DNA from: an uncultured Myxococcales bacterium
GTDB taxonomy: Bacteria > Myxococcota_A > Bradymonadia > UBA7976 > VGTA01
Length of the DNA stretch: 37,461 nt
Direction of reading: 5' to 3'
Assembly: GCA_937146725.1 (NCBI GenBank)
Contig: CAKZRU010000168.1
Coordinates: forward strand, 1-37,461
Made by a program: the position numbers and the translations under genes
The notes under the pieces: model-generated
Told to the model about the DNA's origin: nothing
The model's database searches: none
The model's input: the letters and a program-made list of their open reading frames with translations, nothing else
Shown: in pieces, positions 34,073-37,461 of the stretch
Position numbering within the stretch: the stretch's first letter is position 1
How the letters are laid out: every line of letters starts with the position of its first letter

Positions 34073-35566
34073 TTAACAACATCCACTTCCACAATCGGGA
34101 TCACAGCCATCACATGAACATGGGGAGCAGCAATTGTCACAGCAACCTCCACAGCAAGAGGCAATCGGTCCATCACAAGAGCATAAGGCCCCACAAAGAT
34201 CGCAGGCGGTGCTGCATGTATAACTGATGGTCTCAGTGATCAGTTCTTCACAGATGCCATCCCCAATTTCCGAATGGCTCGAGTTGTTAGAGGATTTGTA
34301 AGTGGACTTGTAAGTGGACTTGGTATTTTGATCATTGCTTTGTATTAAGCTAAAAGCGACGCTTGCTACAGTTACATTGGGTGTGTGAGGCATTAGGTGT
34401 GGTGCTGTGTGAGAGCTAGGTGAATGAGCTTTTTTAGTTCGATGATGAGTGACATCTTTTTGAGTGCTTTTTTCTTTAAGTTGCAAAAAATCGATGGAAG
34501 CTTGGACTTCACATTCATGTGAGAGTTGCTGTTGTTGGTCAAATAATGCTTGATCTCGCTGTTTAATCTCTTGATAGCGCTTACGTCTTTGTGGCCAATT
34601 CTTAATATAACGGATAAAGTATGAGACCTTTGATCGTAGACCTAAGAGTTTATCTTTAAAGGTATTGGTTTGGGGTGAATATAATCTCAAACCGAGTAAG
34701 TCAGCTTTAAAGGCAAAGCGACCCACAAGATGTAGCAGTAAATCTTGATGTCTGAGCAAGGGCAGTTGTGGCAAAAGAGTTTTTAGATCTTGCGCGTGTT
34801 TGAGCAGGCTTTGGTGACAGCGCTTAATATGATACTCATTACGGACAATTCGGTCACCGACCTTGCGTAAGCACACATTAAACTGCTTGGAAGCTTTATC
34901 CTTCTCGATATCTTCTAAAGCGTCAGAGAGATAAATCGCTGAGCCCAAAGCCATCCCAAAACGACGAAGTTTGAGTATCGTTTTTTGAGCGTCTTTTTGG
35001 GGATTATGATCGGGATAAAGATAGGCAAAGCTGTGTATTAAGATTAAGGAAATTAAATTTGCGGTGGGTTCACAGGCCTCGTCAGAAGTGAGCTTTTCGC
35101 CATACTTAAGCTCCAAATCTTTTTGCTTTTGAGAAATGTTCATTAGCTCGGTCAATAGCTCATGCATATACACCAGTTGACGACCGGCTTTTTCACTGAG
35201 TTTTTTACTAAATCGTTGAGCAATCCCCCAAAGCTTACTTCGATCTAAATACTGGTCTTTTACCCACTGATCGATCAAAATAGCCTGATAGGCAGAGGCG
35301 AGTTGCATGGGAATAGACTCCGGAGAAAAGATGGGCCTAAAACGCCAAGGCTCAATGGGACAGCGACCCTTATCACGCGCTGCTGATGTTTCCTGTAAGG
35401 CATCAATAAACAGAGAAAAAAAGACTTGATCATAACTTAGGGTCATACGGCTTAGCTGACCATATTGATCACCTAAAGCCTTGCAGTTTCCACAATATGC
35501 TTGACGCCAAATATCATGGTCATTAGGACTAAGTTCACACAAGTGAGGTTTTAAGCTACCAAACAC
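34073..35566 (-). CDS. DUF5685-like protein with very Cys-rich C-terminal tail
   Basis: The start is set at the GTG at 35564-35566, so the protein opens with MFGSLKPHLCEL, like the MFGYVxP start of DUF5685 proteins; a TTG at 35587 would add seven residues. The 497-residue protein has AYCGNCKALGDQYGQLSRMTLSYD near its N-terminus (CxxC and the LSYD segment) and AIYLSDALEDIEKD in the middle, a DxxxD pattern seen in this family. The body is helical. After a long polar linker the last 47 residues contain 17 Cys (for example CSCDGPIASCC, GGCCDNCC and DCGSGCC). No signal peptide is seen. The tail suggests metal or cluster binding or multiple disulfides, and it is next to a DUF1287 gene. Function unknown; the family name is moderately sure. 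Confidence 0.75.
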   Translation of the reverse strand: MFGSLKPHLCELSPNDHDIWRQAYCGNCKALGDQYGQLSRMTLSYDQVFFSLFIDALQETSAARDKGRCPIEPWRFRPIFSPESIPMQLASAYQAILIDQWVKDQYLDRSKLWGIAQRFSKKLSEKAGRQLVYMHELLTELMNISQKQKDLELKYGEKLTSDEACEPTANLISLILIHSFAYLYPDHNPQKDAQKTILKLRRFGMALGSAIYLSDALEDIEKDKASKQFNVCLRKVGDRIVRNEYHIKRCHQSLLKHAQDLKTLLPQLPLLRHQDLLLHLVGRFAFKADLLGLRLYSPQTNTFKDKLLGLRSKVSYFIRYIKNWPQRRKRYQEIKQRDQALFDQQQQLSHECEVQASIDFLQLKEKSTQKDVTHHRTKKAHSPSSHTAPHLMPHTPNVTVASVAFSLIQSNDQNTKSTYKSTYKSSNNSSHSEIGDGICEELITETISYTCSTACDLCGALCSCDGPIASCCGGCCDNCCSPCSCDGCDPDCGSGCC

Positions 35567-35627
35567 AGAGTCACCATTTCTAAGCAAGGATTACGCAAGC
35601 TCGCTATGAAATAATAAAGCTCTTGGT

Positions 35628-35661
35628 TAATTTATTCCCTGCACTAATTTATTCCCTGCAC
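35628..35661. repeat. 2 x 17-bp perfect tandem direct repeat
   Basis: TAATTTATTCCCTGCAC occurs twice without a gap, about 62 bases upstream of the DUF5685-like start. It may be a regulator-binding site of the DUF5685/DUF1287 operon. The 170-base gap shows no further structure. Confidence 0.9.
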
Positions 35662-35736
35662 AATGTGATGTGACTTGCTTATGGCCCGATTTAGCTCTCA
35701 AATTGATTAAGTGAGTTGTGATTAAGTAAGTTTTTA

Positions 35737-37116
35737 TCAAGCTTGTATTTTACTCAACCTTTGATCGAGCCAATGTGCAATGGCAAAGGAGGCCACGCCT
35801 AAAACACCGGCGACCAAAAAGAAGAGTAAGCCACCATCCCACCCATAGTGATCCACGCAATAGCCTACCCCAACGCCCGAAATCGTGGCACCCGTATAGC
35901 CAAATAAGCCATTAAAACCGGTCGCTGCTGCTGCACAGTGCCTAGGCGCATAGCTGGCAGCACTCACTGCGGTCAGCATTTGTGGGCCATATACCAAAAA
36001 GCCCACAATGGATAGGAGTAGGGCATTGAGTATTAAGGGACTCAAACCTAAAAACTGAGGTGGGCTATACAGTAAAACTAGGCCTAAGACTAAGCCAACC
36101 ATATACAGGCCATTCACCAAAGAGTACTTACCTTTAAAGGCTCTATCTGCCAGATAACCAGCCAATAAGCCGCCTAAGATCCCTGCAATTTCCAAAGCGG
36201 CGACTAACCAGCCGGCTTCGTCAAGGTCTACTTGCCGAGCGTCCTTTAAAAACTTAGGAGCCCAATCCAAAAGACCAATTCTGACGATATACACAAAGAA
36301 ATTACCAACGGACACCAACCAAATCATCGGACTGGTCAGAATATATTTTTGGGTTAAGGCCCAAGCGCTTAAGCCCTCATCTTCGTTTTGATTGATCGTG
36401 ATTTGCTGAGTGCTTTCTTGCTTAAGGGTACTGTCTTCCTCTTCATGAGGAGAATGAAAGCCCATAGTTTCGGGTCTGTCTCTTAAAGCAAAGGCAATGA
36501 CAACCGCATTAAGCAAGGCAAAGAAAGCGGGAATAAAAAAGACCGAGCGCCATCCCAATGAAGTGACTAAGTAGCCACCAAAGATAAAAACTAAGGCTCC
36601 ACCGATTTGATGTGAAGCATTCCACAACCCCCACCAAGTCGCCAAGCGCTGTGGTTCATACCAAGAGGTCAGCAGGCTCGCACAAGGGGGCCAACCCATG
36701 GATTGGGCCCAGCCATTAAGCAACCACAAGACCAACAAGGCCCAATACGCCCCACTTAAGCCAAAGCAAAGATTAAGCAAAGCGGATAAGCATAAGCCAA
36801 TGACCATAAACCAACGCGGATTGGCATGATCGGCTAAAATACCATTTAAAAACTTACCAATCCCATAAACCAAAGAAGTACCGGTCAACAGCAAGCCCAG
36901 CTCTAAATTACTATATCCAAGTTCTTCTTCCATACCGGGAAGCGCCATGGAAATATTTTTACGCACCAAATAAAAGGTCGCATACCCAAACATCATGCCG
37001 AACATCGTTCGTTTTTGCCAATATTTAAACCGAGTGATTTGCTCTGGCGAGCGCTCATCAGGCGTAACTCGGGCTTGTTTTTTAAGATGCTTTAAAAGCC
37101 GCTTGGACATAGTCAT
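35737..37116 (-). CDS. MFS transporter, organophosphate:phosphate antiporter (GlpT/UhpC-like) family
   Basis: A 459-residue inner-membrane protein with about 12 predicted helices. The N-terminal RFKYWQKRTMFGMMFGYATFYLVRKN, GWPPCASLLTSWY and WNASHQIGGALVFIFGG are hallmarks of the OPA family, which exchanges phosphorylated sugars or glycerol-3-phosphate for phosphate. The substrate-binding Arg sites of GlpT-type proteins appear in YLVRKN. The central loop is acidic. The start is the first ATG at 37114-37116; a second ATG at 37110 is equally possible. No strong ribosome site is seen. No partner enzymes are next to it. Substrate unknown. Confidence 0.85.
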   Translation of the reverse strand: MTMSKRLLKHLKKQARVTPDERSPEQITRFKYWQKRTMFGMMFGYATFYLVRKNISMALPGMEEELGYSNLELGLLLTGTSLVYGIGKFLNGILADHANPRWFMVIGLCLSALLNLCFGLSGAYWALLVLWLLNGWAQSMGWPPCASLLTSWYEPQRLATWWGLWNASHQIGGALVFIFGGYLVTSLGWRSVFFIPAFFALLNAVVIAFALRDRPETMGFHSPHEEEDSTLKQESTQQITINQNEDEGLSAWALTQKYILTSPMIWLVSVGNFFVYIVRIGLLDWAPKFLKDARQVDLDEAGWLVAALEIAGILGGLLAGYLADRAFKGKYSLVNGLYMVGLVLGLVLLYSPPQFLGLSPLILNALLLSIVGFLVYGPQMLTAVSAASYAPRHCAAAATGFNGLFGYTGATISGVGVGYCVDHYGWDGGLLFFLVAGVLGVASFAIAHWLDQRLSKIQA

Positions 37117-37284
37117 AGTAACTCGCTTTGATCATGAGATTCTGCTCATTTATATATGAAAGAGTATCACTGATTAAGCGCGTAAGCTCAATTGGCTTTA
37201 TTGGGTTTGGTCCGTTTTGACTAACCAATGCGTATCACTAAGACTTGCGCTATTTGCTTATAATTAACTACTTGTTAGCTAACC

Positions 37285-37461
37285 CTAACCAGAGGTCACC
37301 ACAGGTAAGGGCTCGCTCATGACCGCTTTGGCACTTAGGTAATCCTGAGCTTTATTGGCATCTACATAGTGAAAGCCGTAGCCACCGGTGGGATCTGAGC
37401 GGTCGGGTCCAAGACTGGTAAAGTCTGTAAAGGTGGCAAACTCACTTTGGGGAATACCCAT
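37285..37461 (-). CDS. unrecognised protein, C-terminal fragment at right edge
   Basis: The last 58 codons run from the window edge to TAG at 37285-37287 and read MGIPQSEFATFTDFTSLGPD at the beginning and end in PLPVVTSG. The frame is open to the edge, where ATG happens to be the last codon, so the true start may be further right. No domain can be assigned. Counter-evidence is only its shortness; the codon style fits the neighbours. Confidence 0.45.
   Translation of the reverse strand: MGIPQSEFATFTDFTSLGPDRSDPTGGYGFHYVDANKAQDYLSAKAVMSEPLPVVTSG

Overview
The window reads as ordinary chromosome from a Gram-negative bacterium, probably of the Myxococcota/Bradymonadales (former Deltaproteobacteria) type. 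Reasons: six large lipoproteins with clear lipoboxes, MopE-like Cys-Asp calcium/metal-binding repeats, an IgGFc-binding-like domain, Gly-Thr-Glu-rich linkers behind the lipoboxes, and an RNase E with a Lys/Ala/Thr-rich tail. By eye the base composition leans slightly to A+T; I did not compute it. No rRNA, tRNA, transposase, integrase or CRISPR array was seen. Lineage is inferred from domain style only.

Layout. 1-2.3 kb: the 3' end of a McrC-like restriction subunit, a zinc-ribbon membrane protein, a 54-residue DUF6435-type protein and a Tsr3/DTW-like protein. 2.5-12.4 kb: a surface block with an FGE-sulfatase-domain lipoprotein, a 2422-residue MopE-like repeat lipoprotein with a beta-helix/Gly-rich C-terminus, and a Cys-rich lipoprotein. 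12.5-16.6 kb: a two-gene operon of a MoxR-like AAA+ ATPase and a large DUF2201/VWA protein. 16.6-19.7 kb: an opposing three-gene operon of split transketolase (two subunits) and a RuBisCO-like protein. 20.2-24.5 kb: an unrecognised helical protein and, on the other strand, RNase E. 25-33 kb: three more lipoproteins (one VWA, one with IgGFc-binding and alternating carboxypeptidase-regulatory-like repeats) around a hotdog thioesterase. 33-37.5 kb: a DUF1287 protein paired with a DUF5685-like protein carrying a very Cys-rich tail, an organophosphate-antiporter-family MFS transporter, and a C-terminal fragment at the right edge.

How genes work together. The AAA+ ATPase and the VWA protein are a classical MoxR-VWA pair, but the VWA protein is unusual: its metallopeptidase-like domain is duplicated, the first copy has lost the catalytic Glu, and four helical repeats of about 50 residues are inserted before the VWA domain. 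The transketolase halves and the RuBisCO-like protein overlap or nearly touch and should be co-translated, suggesting one sugar-acid or branched-sugar pathway. The DUF5685/DUF1287 pair is 11 bases apart. The lipoproteins are separate transcription units sharing a common design: lipobox, low-complexity linker encoded by a frame-preserving tandem repeat (four of the six), then binding domains.

Best candidates for something undescribed: the VWA protein with its duplicated pseudo-peptidase domain and new repeat; the split-transketolase/RuBisCO-like operon; the DUF5685 Cys-rich-tail/DUF1287 pair; and the 1044-base higher-order repeat in the giant MopE-like gene.
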